From assembly GCA_029250925.1 (NCBI GenBank), contig JAQXEH010000012.1:20438-84437 (forward strand): 64,000 nucleotides of DNA, written 5' to 3'. Below the pieces are notes generated by a model that saw only the letters and a list, made by a program, of their open reading frames with translations, made no database searches and was not told where the DNA came from. Positions 8,728 to 17,607 of this stretch are shown here, piece by piece; within the stretch, counting starts at the first letter, position 1; every line of letters begins with the position of its first letter. This stretch comes from Hellea sp. (lineage in GTDB: Bacteria > Pseudomonadota > Alphaproteobacteria > Caulobacterales > Maricaulaceae). Made by a program: the position numbers and the translations under genes.

Positions 8728-11700
8728 ATGAATATTTTAGACAAAACACGTTTGCTTCAAACTTCTATTTTATCAAGTTTGATGATGGGATTGGGAGGAG
8801 TAGCATATGCACAAGTTGACACTACACCTGCTGAAGTAGAGCAGATCGAAGCCGAAGAGGAAGACGATTTTGCGGAAGAGAAAGGTGAAATAGTTGTTAC
8901 TGGTTCGCGTCTTCGTAGAAATGAATTCACATCTGCATCACCGCTACAAGTTATTGATGGTGAGCTTGCTCGTGATCTCGGTTTGGTTGACGCAGCAGAT
9001 CTATTAGGACAAACAACAGTTGTCCAGGGTCAACAAATTACAACCGGTCTATCCACATCAGCTGGTAACCTTTCAGCTAATGGACCTGGTTCTGCTACTG
9101 CTTCTTTACGCGGTTTGAACCCAGGACGTACTCTTGTCTTGGTTAACGGCCGTCGTCTTGCTCCTGCTGGTGTTCGCGGCGCTCCAAGTGCGCCTGACCT
9201 TAACCTTATCCCAGGATCCCTCGTGCAACGCGTTGATGTGCTTCTAGACGGCGCATCATCTGTATACGGTTCAGATGCTGTTGCTGGTGTTGTAAACTAT
9301 CAGCTACAGAGAGAATTCGAAGGTATCGAAGTTGACGCTTATGCAACTATTCCGGAGCTTCCTGGAAATGCTGGCCACAGAGAGGTTTTCTCTCTTAAAA
9401 CGGGTGTATCAAACGATAAAGGTTTTGTAACTTTCGCCGCAGAGCACAGCCGCATAGCTGGATACAATGAAGCGGCTCTTTCAGATTTCTATTCGCCTTA
9501 CAGTAACGGCTGCCTGAGTTATGTAACCCAAGGTGCAAGTGGTACAATTTACGATCCGGACCGTTGTGCGGGTTCATTTGGTGCTGGCTCTGCTATTACT
9601 CCGCTAGGTTACTTAGGTTACCTCGAAGGTAACACAGGCGAGGTAGTCTCTGGCTTCACTCTTCCTGATAACTTCACTAGAATTGCCGTCACCGGAAACC
9701 TTATTCAGCCTGATGATGCTGATGGTCAGAGACTCTTGATATTCCCAGAAGAGCTTGACGCAGCATTTGCACCAGACTTTAACAGAACATCACTGTTTAC
9801 TTTCGGTGAATATGACACGGGTCTCTATGGTAACATGAAAGCTTATTTTGAGGCTTCATACGCAACACGTGAAACAAAAACTAACACAGCTGGTCAGGGT
9901 GCTATTAACTTACCGGGCTCTTATCCGCTCAATCAGATACAAGTTATTGGTCTCGACTCAACACTTTTCTTCCAGTCACGTTTCATCAATGACACAAATG
10001 TTGCGCAAACACGCTTCATATCTGGTCTTAAAGGAGATCTTCCGTTTCTTGAGTCAGCTGGTTTAAATAACTGGGCATATGATGTTAGTGCAAGTTACTC
10101 ACGTTCGAGTGGGCAAGACGCCGTCAAAGGTATTCCATACTTTCCTCGCCTGGCTCAAACTTTAAACAATACAGTTGTTGATGCCAATACGGGTGAAGTA
10201 TCTTGTACACCTGTAACAGTTGCCGGTGCAGACCAGGATGTACCGTGTCGTCCTTTAGACTTCTTTCAACCGACTTTCTTGTTCACAGGTGAGTTTGATG
10301 ATCCTGACGATACCGAGTATTTGTTCCCAAATCGTTTAACTGACACTATTGTTAAGCAAAACATCTTGCAGGGTTATGTTTCTGGTGATCTTTTCGATAT
10401 TCCAACAGGTGACACAGTAATTGCTGGCTTTGGTGGTGAATATCGTGAAGATATCATTGAAACACGTACTTCTTTGGCAGGTGATTTCGAGGGTTTCTTT
10501 AATGATCCAGGCTCTAACGGCCGAAGAACACTACATGAAGTTTTCGGAGAAATTGAAGTGCCGTTAGTTAAAGAGCGCTACGGTATTCATGAGTTAAGTG
10601 TTAACCTTGCAGGTCGTTATACTGACGAGAGTAATTTTGGCTCAGCTGAAACTTACAGTATTAAGGGTGTATTTGCACCAACTGATTGGTTAAGCTTCCG
10701 CGCTACTTACGGTACATCATTCCGCGCGCCTAACTTAGGCGAGCAATTTGGTGGACGTGTGACTGGATTTGCTAACCCAAGTGACCCATGCCGCGTTCCA
10801 GGTGTGGCTGTTCCATTCCAGGATACAGATGGTGACGGAGAAGATGATCGTCGTATTTATGATGCAAACTTAGATCCGCGTGATCCCGACATAATTGCAA
10901 ACTGCCAAAACGGTGGCGGCCCCTTCGGTCTTGCAGCTACTGATCCGTTTAACCTAGGTGCTAATGGTATCGGTACAAGCTCAACTCCATTTTTCTATGG
11001 TTCACCGACTAGGGTAGCTACTGGTTCAAATCCAGCTCTTAAGCCAGAGACTTCAACAGCGATTTCAGTAGGTGGTTCATTTGATCAACCATGGTTTGAA
11101 GACTTTGATTTCCGCGTTGCTGTAAACTACTTTGAGATTGAAATAACTGATGAGGTTAATCAATTAACGGCTTCCACAATTGTAAACCGTTGTTACAACT
11201 CAGCAGGATTAACAGATCCAACATGTGAATTTATAGACCGTGATGCACGTGATGCTAACGATCCTACATCGGGTGAAGTTACGTTTGTGTCAGCTCTAAA
11301 TCAGAACTTAGGCGCTCAGTTTGTTGAAGGTATTGATTATAACGCTGAATTTGGATTTGACTTTAAAGCTCCTTTCTCAGACGATCAGTTTGATTATGCC
11401 TTAATATTCCGTGCTACTCAGTCTTTGAGACAAGATATTGAGGAAGCTATTATTTCGGGTGTTAATGTAAACGACAACCTTGGTGAGTATGGTAACCCTA
11501 AGTGGCGTCTTAATTTCACTCAGCAACTAACCTGGAAAGACTTCGGTTTATTATTCCAATCACGTTATCTTGATAGCATGGTGGAAAATGTAATTGAATC
11601 CGAAAGAAATGACCCGGTAACAACTGGCTTCTCACGTTGTGTTCAGGAAGAGGGCAGAGGAACTGTTGATAACCGTACTTGTCGTCAATATGATGATTTA

Positions 11701-11889
11701 GCTAGTTATTGGTTACACAGTGCTTCACTATCTTATTCTAAAGATACATATACGCTACGTGCTGGTGTAAATAACATATTTGATACAGCGCCGCCGCTAA
11801 CTGATAATAACAATTTAGGCAGCCTTGCTGGTATTGGTTACGATATTGGTGGCCGTACATTCTTTGTGAATGCGACTAAGAGATTCTAA
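8728..11889 (+). CDS. TonB-dependent outer-membrane receptor
   Basis: Outer-membrane active transporter of about 1053 residues. The listed ORF starts at a TTG at 8701, but the ATG at 8728 is better: AAGGGG lies eight bases upstream and the signal peptide ('LSSLMMGLGGVAYAQ') then has normal length. A TonB-box-like 'GEIVVTGSRLRR' opens the plug, followed by 'ASLRGLNPGRTLVLVNGRRL' and 'VDVLLDGASSVYGSDAVAGVVNY'. The barrel contains 'FRATYGTSFRAPNLGEQFGG' and ends in phenylalanine ('FVNATKRF'), the BAM recognition signature. The large size and class suggest oligosaccharide, peptide or other complex ligands, but the substrate is unknown. Codon use is richer in GC than its neighbours, consistent with high expression. 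A terminator follows directly. Confidence 0.93.
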   Translation: MNILDKTRLLQTSILSSLMMGLGGVAYAQVDTTPAEVEQIEAEEEDDFAEEKGEIVVTGSRLRRNEFTSASPLQVIDGELARDLGLVDAADLLGQTTVVQGQQITTGLSTSAGNLSANGPGSATASLRGLNPGRTLVLVNGRRLAPAGVRGAPSAPDLNLIPGSLVQRVDVLLDGASSVYGSDAVAGVVNYQLQREFEGIEVDAYATIPELPGNAGHREVFSLKTGVSNDKGFVTFAAEHSRIAGYNEAALSDFYSPYSNGCLSYVTQGASGTIYDPDRCAGSFGAGSAITPLGYLGYLEGNTGEVVSGFTLPDNFTRIAVTGNLIQPDDADGQRLLIFPEELDAAFAPDFNRTSLFTFGEYDTGLYGNMKAYFEASYATRETKTNTAGQGAINLPGSYPLNQIQVIGLDSTLFFQSRFINDTNVAQTRFISGLKGDLPFLESAGLNNWAYDVSASYSRSSGQDAVKGIPYFPRLAQTLNNTVVDANTGEVSCTPVTVAGADQDVPCRPLDFFQPTFLFTGEFDDPDDTEYLFPNRLTDTIVKQNILQGYVSGDLFDIPTGDTVIAGFGGEYREDIIETRTSLAGDFEGFFNDPGSNGRRTLHEVFGEIEVPLVKERYGIHELSVNLAGRYTDESNFGSAETYSIKGVFAPTDWLSFRATYGTSFRAPNLGEQFGGRVTGFANPSDPCRVPGVAVPFQDTDGDGEDDRRIYDANLDPRDPDIIANCQNGGGPFGLAATDPFNLGANGIGTSSTPFFYGSPTRVATGSNPALKPETSTAISVGGSFDQPWFEDFDFRVAVNYFEIEITDEVNQLTASTIVNRCYNSAGLTDPTCEFIDRDARDANDPTSGEVTFVSALNQNLGAQFVEGIDYNAEFGFDFKAPFSDDQFDYALIFRATQSLRQDIEEAIISGVNVNDNLGEYGNPKWRLNFTQQLTWKDFGLLFQSRYLDSMVENVIESERNDPVTTGFSRCVQEEGRGTVDNRTCRQYDDLASYWLHSASLSYSKDTYTLRAGVNNIFDTAPPLTDNNNLGSLAGIGYDIGGRTFFVNATKRF

Positions 11890-11914
11890 GTCATTCACTA
11901 ACTTTGTTAAAATT

Positions 11915-11940
11915 AATCCCGCCTAGTGCGGGATTTTTTT
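11915..11940 (+). terminator. Rho-independent terminator of the TonB-receptor gene
   Basis: A perfect 8-bp stem AATCCCGC/GCGGGATT with a five-base loop is followed by a run of Ts, 25 bases after the stop codon. It separates the receptor transcript from the tRNA and the TonB operon downstream. Confidence 0.92.
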
Positions 11941-12036
11941 ATTCTAAATATAAGTCAACTTGATTGCATGGTGATTTCATAGAATTCCATTAAATAAAAT
12001 GCGTAGTATAGAAGTTATTTTTAAAATCATTACATT

Positions 12037-12065
12037 TTGAGTTAAAAACGAATTGCAATTATAAA
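12037..12065 (+). promoter_or_regulatory. Predicted sigma-70 promoter for tRNA-Gln
   Basis: TTGAGT and TATAAA are separated by 17 bases, about 47 bases before the mature tRNA. This would give a short 5' leader removed by RNase P. Prediction is from consensus only. Confidence 0.4.
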
Positions 12066-12112
12066 AATGAGCAGATAGAAGCCGCAATAATAGCGTCGAC
12101 TCTATTATTTTT

Positions 12113-12186
12113 TGGGGCGTAGCCAAGCGGTAAGGCATCGGGTTTTGATCCCGTGATCGTTGGTTCGAATCCAGCCGCCCCAACCA
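12113..12186 (+). tRNA. tRNA-Gln (anticodon TTG)
   Basis: The cloverleaf can be drawn by eye: acceptor TGGGGCG pairs with CGCCCCA, the anticodon stem is CGGG/CCCG with anticodon TTG in the loop, and the T arm carries GGTTCGAATCC. The CCA end is encoded (bases 12184-12186). It reads CAA glutamine codons, with wobble to CAG. It sits alone between the receptor terminator and the TonB operon promoter. Confidence 0.96.
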
Positions 12187-12354
12187 TATTAATTTAGGGC
12201 GCTATGTTGTGAACAATATAACAAACCTGCGAAAAATTATATCTTGTAGGGGTGAAATCAAGATTATTCATTAATATGTGATTAGAAATATTGATTTTTT
12301 ATATTAATCCCAAAAAAAACTCATAGATATGCATCCTAACGATTGATTTAATTT

Positions 12355-12383
12355 TTGAGCACGTGTAAGCGAATTTGTAATAA
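12355..12383 (+). promoter_or_regulatory. Predicted promoter of the DUF3450-TonB operon
   Basis: TTGAGC and TAATAA are separated by exactly 17 bases. Transcription would begin near 12390, immediately before a small hairpin (AACTCA/TGAGTT, 12392-12409), leaving a leader of about 45 bases before the first gene. The hairpin could protect the mRNA 5' end. No Fur-like operator was recognised. Confidence 0.45.
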
Positions 12384-12435
12384 ATAAAAAAAACTCACTT
12401 TAATGAGTTAAAAGATATACTGGAGGGTACTTTTG

Positions 12436-13248
12436 GTGAACTTAGTCATCGCCACTAAATCAATATTTATCGGGGTTGCAGCTTTAGCTGTTTCAATCGG
12501 TGATAACGTTTATGCGCAAAGCTCATCGCTGGATACCTATAAAAGTATTTTACAAGAAATATCGGACTTAAAATTATCTACAGCGCAAAAAGAGATTTAT
12601 TTACAAACTCAAAACGAAAAGATTTCAAATCTTCAGGACCAGATTGAAGGAATACCAGCTACCACAGTTACTGTTGGGCCATTACTCGATAAAATGGCGG
12701 CTGCCATTGAAAGTGAAATATATTCTGACTACCCTTTTAAAATTGAAGAGCGTCTAATTCGACTAGATAAGTTTAGGGAGACCATCGCCGATCCGGAGGC
12801 AACGCCAGGTCAGAAAATGAGACAAGCTCTAAACATATACGATATAGAAGTAAGTTACGGTAACTCAGTTGCTTCATATGCTGGTAATAATCCTAATAAC
12901 CCAGGTGTGCGATATGCTGCTTGTCAAGAAGATCAGGAGAGTCGTAATTGTGGTTTGACGGATGATCATAAAAAGAAAATGGCCTATTTAAATGGAAAGC
13001 CCACGGGGAATGGAGCATCAATTCAAGACTTGAAATCCGAGCTTATGGATGGTGCATACCTTCACTATGGACGACTTTCTTTTGTATATCTAGAATTTGA
13101 TAGTTCAGAAGCCTGGAGATATGATTTAGATAATAAGAATTGGGTGGAGCTTTCTGGCTCTGATGTATTAGATGTTAGGAGAGCAGTTAGAATTGCGCGA
13201 GGACAGTCTGCACCAGGCGTTTTATCGGCTCCCGTGCATCTAGAATAA
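12436..13248 (+). CDS. DUF3450 periplasmic protein, TonB-system associated (copy 1)
   Basis: First gene of the TonB energising operon, about 270 residues. GTG at 12436 is preferred because GGAGGG lies eight bases upstream; the listed TTG is three bases earlier. A signal peptide ('IFIGVAALAVSIGDNVYAQ') is followed by a coiled-coil helix ('EKISNLQDQIEG') and the family core 'FKIEERLIRLDKFRETIADPEATPGQKMRQALNIYDIEVSYGNSV'. DUF3450 proteins accompany TtpC/TonB2-type systems, where they are thought to act in the periplasm; their exact role is unsettled. Compared with the next gene, this copy carries an insertion of about 40 residues with two cysteines ('CQEDQESRNC'). Confidence 0.85.
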   Translation: MNLVIATKSIFIGVAALAVSIGDNVYAQSSSLDTYKSILQEISDLKLSTAQKEIYLQTQNEKISNLQDQIEGIPATTVTVGPLLDKMAAAIESEIYSDYPFKIEERLIRLDKFRETIADPEATPGQKMRQALNIYDIEVSYGNSVASYAGNNPNNPGVRYAACQEDQESRNCGLTDDHKKKMAYLNGKPTGNGASIQDLKSELMDGAYLHYGRLSFVYLEFDSSEAWRYDLDNKNWVELSGSDVLDVRRAVRIARGQSAPGVLSAPVHLE

Positions 13249-13321
13249 TAAAGTGGATACGGAAACGCTCTGGAGCATTCCCGTGGTAAATAAATAACGA
13301 AAGCAAACTTGGAAGGAAACC

Positions 13322-14083
13322 ATGTTAAAATCTTCAATTGCAAAGCACTTTTTGCTGCTAGGGGCTGCCGGGCTTATTATGTCCGGTAATGCTCAAGCTC
13401 AGCTTGAGAGTGCATTAAATACAGCTAAAGCGTCATCGTCTGCAAGTGCAGCATCTCAACAACGCATAGAGGGTCTTGATGATGAGGCTGATCAGGCAGT
13501 TAGAGAGTTTCGTGCTGTTCTTCAACAGAAAGACAATATTGCTCTTTTCATAGCGCAACAGGATGTATTTTTACAGTCACAAAAGTCTGAAATAGCGAGT
13601 TTAGGGCGTCAATTGGGTACAGTGGAGCAAATTAAGCAGGGAATGTCACCTATGATGCTTAAAATGGCGGCAGAGATTGAGGACACTATCAAGGCTGATA
13701 TACCTTTTAATCTTGCTGAAAGGCTCACGAGAGTTGAAAGAATGAAGAATGTTCTAGCTGACCCAGACGTATCGCCCGCTGAACAGTATAGGCAAGTATT
13801 GAATGCTTTTAAAATAGAAGTATCATATGGTCAGGGCATAGACAGTTATGAGGGCATGCACCCTACTCGACCTGGAAACGTTGTTAACTTCCTGCGTTTC
13901 GGGCGGGTATCACTAGTTTATATGACGAAAGATGAGTCAGAGGTTGGTAGATACAATCTAGAGACGAGTTCATGGGATATACTAAAAGGTGCTGATGCTT
14001 TGGCATTACGTAAAGCGATACGTATTTCAAAAGGTGAAGCAGCTCCGGACGTGGTCTTCGCGCCCGTTACAGTTAGCAATTAG
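13322..14083 (+). CDS. DUF3450 periplasmic protein (copy 2)
   Basis: A 253-residue paralogue of the preceding gene. It has a signal peptide ('FLLLGAAGLIMSGNAQAQ'), a longer N-terminal coiled coil (about residues 45-105), then 'FNLAERLTRVERMKNVLADPDVSPAEQYRQVLNAFKIEVSYGQGI' and 'LRFGRVSLVYMTKDESEVGRY'. It lacks the cysteine-containing insertion of copy 1 and looks like the standard family form. GGAAGG precedes the ATG. It is followed two bases later by the long ExbB gene region, so it is co-transcribed. Tandem DUF3450 genes suggest a duplication followed by divergence. Confidence 0.88.
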   Translation: MLKSSIAKHFLLLGAAGLIMSGNAQAQLESALNTAKASSSASAASQQRIEGLDDEADQAVREFRAVLQQKDNIALFIAQQDVFLQSQKSEIASLGRQLGTVEQIKQGMSPMMLKMAAEIEDTIKADIPFNLAERLTRVERMKNVLADPDVSPAEQYRQVLNAFKIEVSYGQGIDSYEGMHPTRPGNVVNFLRFGRVSLVYMTKDESEVGRYNLETSSWDILKGADALALRKAIRISKGEAAPDVVFAPVTVSN

Positions 14084-14100
14084 GTTTGAGGGATAAAAAA

Positions 14101-15486
14101 GTGAGTAACAAAATGAAATTCTTTACTAAGACGACGGCCACAATAGTAAGTGCCGCTTTAATGCTTTCAGCGACTGCTGCGAGTGCTCAAATAAATTCTA
14201 TCAGTGATTTGTTGAACCAAGTGCGTTCAGACTCCTCCAAAACTGCAGCAGAAAACCGTGAGCGTGAAGCTAAATTCAGGCAGAAACGCAATCAGCAATC
14301 TGCTCTTTTGAGGGAGGCTCGTGGAGAGCTAGGGGCGCTTGAGCGTAAAGCTAAAAGTGTTCAATCTACTTTTGATGCTAATGGCAGAAGAATTGCTCGT
14401 CTTGAGGGCGAACTTAGGGCGGCCCAAGGTGATTTTGGAGAAGTTTTCGGACTTGCAAGATCAAAAGCTGGCGAATTTAAGGCTATTTTGGATAGCTCTT
14501 TAATAACTGCTCAGTACCCAACTCGAACTGAAGTTCTTGGTACTGTGTCAGAATCTAAGGCTCTTCCAGATTCCGACCAATTAAATGCAATATGGCAGTC
14601 TATGCTTCAGGAAATTAAAGCGCAAAGACAAGTGGCTACTTTCTCAGCGCCTGTTGCCAATGTTGATGATGGTGCAATGCAGTCAGTAACCCGTGTCGGG
14701 CCGTTTTCTATATTTACGGCTGAAAGTGCTGATTTTTTACAGTATACGCCTCCTTCTGGAAGTGAAGAGAACACACTTCTCGCCAAATTACCTCGTCAAC
14801 CTGGGGGGGCAATCTCCTCTGCTGCTTCTGATGTAACCAAAACAGAATCTGGTGTTGTTTATGCTCCAATCGATCCAACACGCGGTGAGCTTTTAAAGTC
14901 ATTTGAACGTGTTCCGGATACTGGTGAGAGAATTGCACAAGGCGGAACTATTGGTAAGATTATACTCTTGTTGTTGGCCATAGGTGTTCTTTTTGGTGTT
15001 CTTAATATAGTACGCCTTTCATTGGCTAAGATGGCCGTTGGTGGACAAAAGCGTAATGCTCAGCCTGATGAAAAGAATGCTCTGGGCCGTATCATGATGG
15101 CTTATGAGGGTGCAAAAAATAAAGATGCTGATACAGTTGAACTAAAGCTTGATGAGGCTATCCTTCGCGAGTCGCCTAAATTTGAATTTGGATTGAATTT
15201 CTTGAAACTTGCGGCAGGTATAGCTCCTCTATTGGGACTACTTGGTACAGTCACAGGTATGATCAAAACTTTCCAGGCCATGATGATCTACGGTACAGGT
15301 GACCCTCAACTTATGGCTGGTGGTATCTCTGAAGCTCTTGTGACAACGATGCTTGGCCTCATAGCTGCAATTCCTCTCCTTATATTGCATAGTTTCTGTT
15401 CATCTATAGCTCGGTCCATTCAAGGAACACTTGAGGAGCAGTCGGCTGGTATAGTTGCGCGTCATGTTGAAAGCCGTGGTGCGTAA
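14101..15486 (+). CDS. TtpC-like ExbB/MotA/TolQ protein with long periplasmic domain
   Basis: About 461 residues. The GTG at 14101, preceded by GAGGGA, is preferred over the listed TTG at 14086. An N-terminal signal-like segment ('TATIVSAALMLSATAASAQ') precedes a long periplasmic coiled-coil region (to about residue 280). Three membrane helices follow, including 'IILLLLAIGVLFGVLNIV', and the MotA/TolQ/ExbB signature 'LAAGIAPLLGLLGTVTGMIKTF...TTMLGLIAAIPLLILH'. This layout matches TtpC, the extra ExbB-like partner of TonB2 systems in vibrios. It would link DUF3450 proteins and the ExbB-ExbD motor to the outer-membrane receptor. Family assignment is firm; the mechanistic role is from homologues. 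Confidence 0.88.
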   Translation: MSNKMKFFTKTTATIVSAALMLSATAASAQINSISDLLNQVRSDSSKTAAENREREAKFRQKRNQQSALLREARGELGALERKAKSVQSTFDANGRRIARLEGELRAAQGDFGEVFGLARSKAGEFKAILDSSLITAQYPTRTEVLGTVSESKALPDSDQLNAIWQSMLQEIKAQRQVATFSAPVANVDDGAMQSVTRVGPFSIFTAESADFLQYTPPSGSEENTLLAKLPRQPGGAISSAASDVTKTESGVVYAPIDPTRGELLKSFERVPDTGERIAQGGTIGKIILLLLAIGVLFGVLNIVRLSLAKMAVGGQKRNAQPDEKNALGRIMMAYEGAKNKDADTVELKLDEAILRESPKFEFGLNFLKLAAGIAPLLGLLGTVTGMIKTFQAMMIYGTGDPQLMAGGISEALVTTMLGLIAAIPLLILHSFCSSIARSIQGTLEEQSAGIVARHVESRGA

Positions 15487-15521
15487 ACTACTAGTGATAA
15501 TGCTATGGAAAGGTTAATCAG

Positions 15522-16043
15522 ATGAATCCCATCAATGTTTATAACGGCCTCCAGGAGTTCTTGGGTGTAGGAGGAGTGGTTCTTTTCGTAATAATGATAG
15601 TAACCTTTGCTCTTTGGACATTTATTCTTGAGCGTTTTGCTTATTACTTTTTTGCTCACAAACCCTCTATGTCTGAGTTAAAATTAGAGTGGAATGCTCG
15701 GTCAGATAAAACATCTTGGAAGGCTCATGCTGTTCGAGATGAAATGGTTTCGCAGATCAAGGAGAAAACAGACACTAATGTTGGTATTATTAAAACATTG
15801 GTTGCATTGCTTCCATTGCTTGGCTTACTTGGGACTGTTACCGGCATGATAGAGGTTTTTGATGTTATGGCTCTCTCTGGCTCATCTAATGCTCGTCTTA
15901 TGGCTGGTGGAGTTTTTAAAGCGACAATTCCAACAATGGCTGGGATGACAGCTGCCTTATCGGGTTTGTATTTCTCCACCGTGTTACCGCGCTGGAGTGC
16001 TCGTGAAACTGCTCGTTTCTCTGATGAATTACAGGTAGGATAG
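15522..16043 (+). CDS. exbB: ExbB-type proton channel subunit
   Basis: A 173-residue inner-membrane protein with three hydrophobic helices. The MotA/TolQ/ExbB core is 'LLPLLGLLGTVTGMIEVFDVMALSGSSNARLMAGGVFKATIPTMAGMTAALSGLYF'. With ExbD it forms the proton-driven motor that energises TonB. It is shorter than E. coli ExbB and corresponds to the compact ExbB2 form found in TonB2 loci. GGAAAGG precedes the ATG. It lies between the TtpC-like gene and two exbD genes in one operon. Confidence 0.92.
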   Translation: MNPINVYNGLQEFLGVGGVVLFVIMIVTFALWTFILERFAYYFFAHKPSMSELKLEWNARSDKTSWKAHAVRDEMVSQIKEKTDTNVGIIKTLVALLPLLGLLGTVTGMIEVFDVMALSGSSNARLMAGGVFKATIPTMAGMTAALSGLYFSTVLPRWSARETARFSDELQVG

Positions 16044-16047
16044 AATT

Positions 16048-16467
16048 ATGAGAAGAGGACGACGAAGATCGGGAGGCGAAGAAGCAGAAGTAGATATGAC
16101 ACCAATGCTTGATATTGTGTTCATCATGTTGATTTTTTTCATCGTTACTGCCACTTTTCTAGATGAAAGGGGTGTAGACCTTACTCAGCCTCCGCCTCCG
16201 CCTGACAATGATATACCAACAAAATCTACCCCTGCAATTACTGTTTATGTTGACGGTAGGGATCAATGCTCAGTAGATGGACAGGGTACAACCTGTGATA
16301 GAGTATCATTGCGTGTTGAACGTTTGCTTGCAGATAAGCCAGGAGCCAGTGTTATACTAAGGCTAGATGAGGGCGCTAGGCATGAGTTGATGGTTGGTTT
16401 GAAAGATGAATTGGATACAAAAGGTTTGGCTTCAAAAATAGAAATTCTGAGAACAACTGGTTCTTAA
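16048..16467 (+). CDS. exbD: ExbD-type subunit, first copy
   Basis: A 139-residue single-pass protein. The essential membrane aspartate is in 'VDMTPMLDIVFIMLIFFIVTATF'; the rest is the periplasmic ExbD/TolR fold. A cysteine pair 'DQCSVDGQGTTCD' in the periplasmic part could form a disulfide and is absent from the second copy. It couples proton flow to TonB movement together with ExbB. It begins four bases after exbB, so translation is probably coupled. Confidence 0.92.
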   Translation: MRRGRRRSGGEEAEVDMTPMLDIVFIMLIFFIVTATFLDERGVDLTQPPPPPDNDIPTKSTPAITVYVDGRDQCSVDGQGTTCDRVSLRVERLLADKPGASVILRLDEGARHELMVGLKDELDTKGLASKIEILRTTGS

Positions 16468-16517
16468 AGAAATTATTTTGATGCACGCTCTCTGTTTAAA
16501 CGAAATAAGGTATTAAA

Positions 16518-16916
16518 ATGGCAAGACGAAGTCGCATTCAAATGGATGATGAAGATACAGAACTGAACATGACGCCGATGCTGGATGTCGTATTTATTTT
16601 ATTGATATTTTTTATCGTCACTTCAGTTTTTGTAAAAACCCCAGGGATTGAGCCTTCGAAACCTGAAGCTATTACATCACAAGAGTGGAAGCCTTCTATT
16701 TTGATTGCTGTGAACTCTGCTAACGAGGTATGGATTGATAAGCGTCCTTACGACGTTGATGAAATTAGACCTGTTATTATGTCAATGCAGGCTGAGAATC
16801 CAAAAGCAGAGGCTATAATTAACGCGGATAAAGATTCTGAGGTTGGTGTGGTAATGTCTGTTCAGGAAATGATGCAAGATCTAGGGATTGTCACACGTGT
16901 CGGAACAAGTCAGTAG
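16518..16916 (+). CDS. exbD: ExbD-type subunit, second copy
   Basis: A 132-residue paralogue of the preceding ExbD, with the conserved 'LNMTPMLDVVFILLIFFIVTSVF' membrane segment and a C-terminal periplasmic domain ending 'MMQDLGIVTRVGTSQ'. It lacks cysteines. Two exbD genes in tandem are common in DUF3450/TtpC-type loci and may form a heteromeric dimer in the ExbB channel. It is nine bases upstream of tonB. Confidence 0.92.
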   Translation: MARRSRIQMDDEDTELNMTPMLDVVFILLIFFIVTSVFVKTPGIEPSKPEAITSQEWKPSILIAVNSANEVWIDKRPYDVDEIRPVIMSMQAENPKAEAIINADKDSEVGVVMSVQEMMQDLGIVTRVGTSQ

Positions 16917-16925
16917 GAACTTAAG

Positions 16926-17555
16926 ATGAAGAATGTAATTAGATGGATACTTGGATTTCCTGTAGCTGCATTGGTTACTATAGGGTTATTTATATTGATG
17001 ATGACGCTGATTGCGGAAGAGTTTAAACCACAAGAAAAATTAGCCTCTGCTTCATTTGAAATCAACCCAACTGTTGAAGACATAAAAGTTATAAAAAGAG
17101 ACACAAAAGTTAAGCAAGTCAAAAAGGTTGTTACACCACCACCACCACCAACTATTGAGAGGCAACAGGCTGCTAAACCGCAAGAACGTATTGCTTCATT
17201 AGAAGGAGCTATTCCTGACTTTGAGGCACCTACGATTGACAGAAAAAACTTTAAAATTGCAGTATCAGATCGTGATGCTCAACCATTAGTTAGAATACCC
17301 CCAATTATGCCTCCGCGTGCTGAGAAGTCTGGACATTGCAGGGTGAAGTTTGATGTGAGTCCTGAAGGTGCTCCATTCAATGTGTTGACTACCTTTTGTA
17401 CTCAGAGACTTTTTGAGCGTGCGACAATTAAGTCTGTTCAAAGATGGAAGTATAATCCTAAGATAGTAGATGGACGCGCTGTTGCGCGAAAAGGTGTTGA
17501 GAATAAAGTGACTTATCGTCTTACCGACGAGCGAGGTCGTATTATTCCAGAATAG
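16926..17555 (+). CDS. tonB: TonB-family energy-transducing protein
   Basis: A 209-residue TonB2-type protein. It has an N-terminal membrane anchor ('FPVAALVTIGLFILMMTLIA'), a short proline-rich linker ('VVTPPPPPTIE'), and a C-terminal TonB domain with 'HCRVKFDVSPEGAPFNVLTTFC' and 'FERATIKSVQRWKYNPKIVDG'. Two cysteines in the C-terminal domain (CRVKF and TFCTQ) may form a disulfide. The linker is much shorter than in E. coli TonB, as expected of TonB2 types that rely on TtpC. It would contact the TonB box of receptors such as the one at 8728. Confidence 0.92.
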   Translation: MKNVIRWILGFPVAALVTIGLFILMMTLIAEEFKPQEKLASASFEINPTVEDIKVIKRDTKVKQVKKVVTPPPPPTIERQQAAKPQERIASLEGAIPDFEAPTIDRKNFKIAVSDRDAQPLVRIPPIMPPRAEKSGHCRVKFDVSPEGAPFNVLTTFCTQRLFERATIKSVQRWKYNPKIVDGRAVARKGVENKVTYRLTDERGRIIPE

Positions 17556-17607
17556 AAATATAGTTTTGCTTTTATAACGAACAGCAATCTAAAACTTGGA
17601 GAAATTG

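Noticed and set aside
11977-12183. 68-residue ORF over the tRNA-Gln gene
   Set aside because: It covers a clear tRNA on the opposite strand and has no independent support.
12113-12186. tRNA-Gln as an integration site of a mobile element
   Set aside because: No integrase, no direct repeat of the tRNA 3' end, and the downstream genes form a normal TonB operon.
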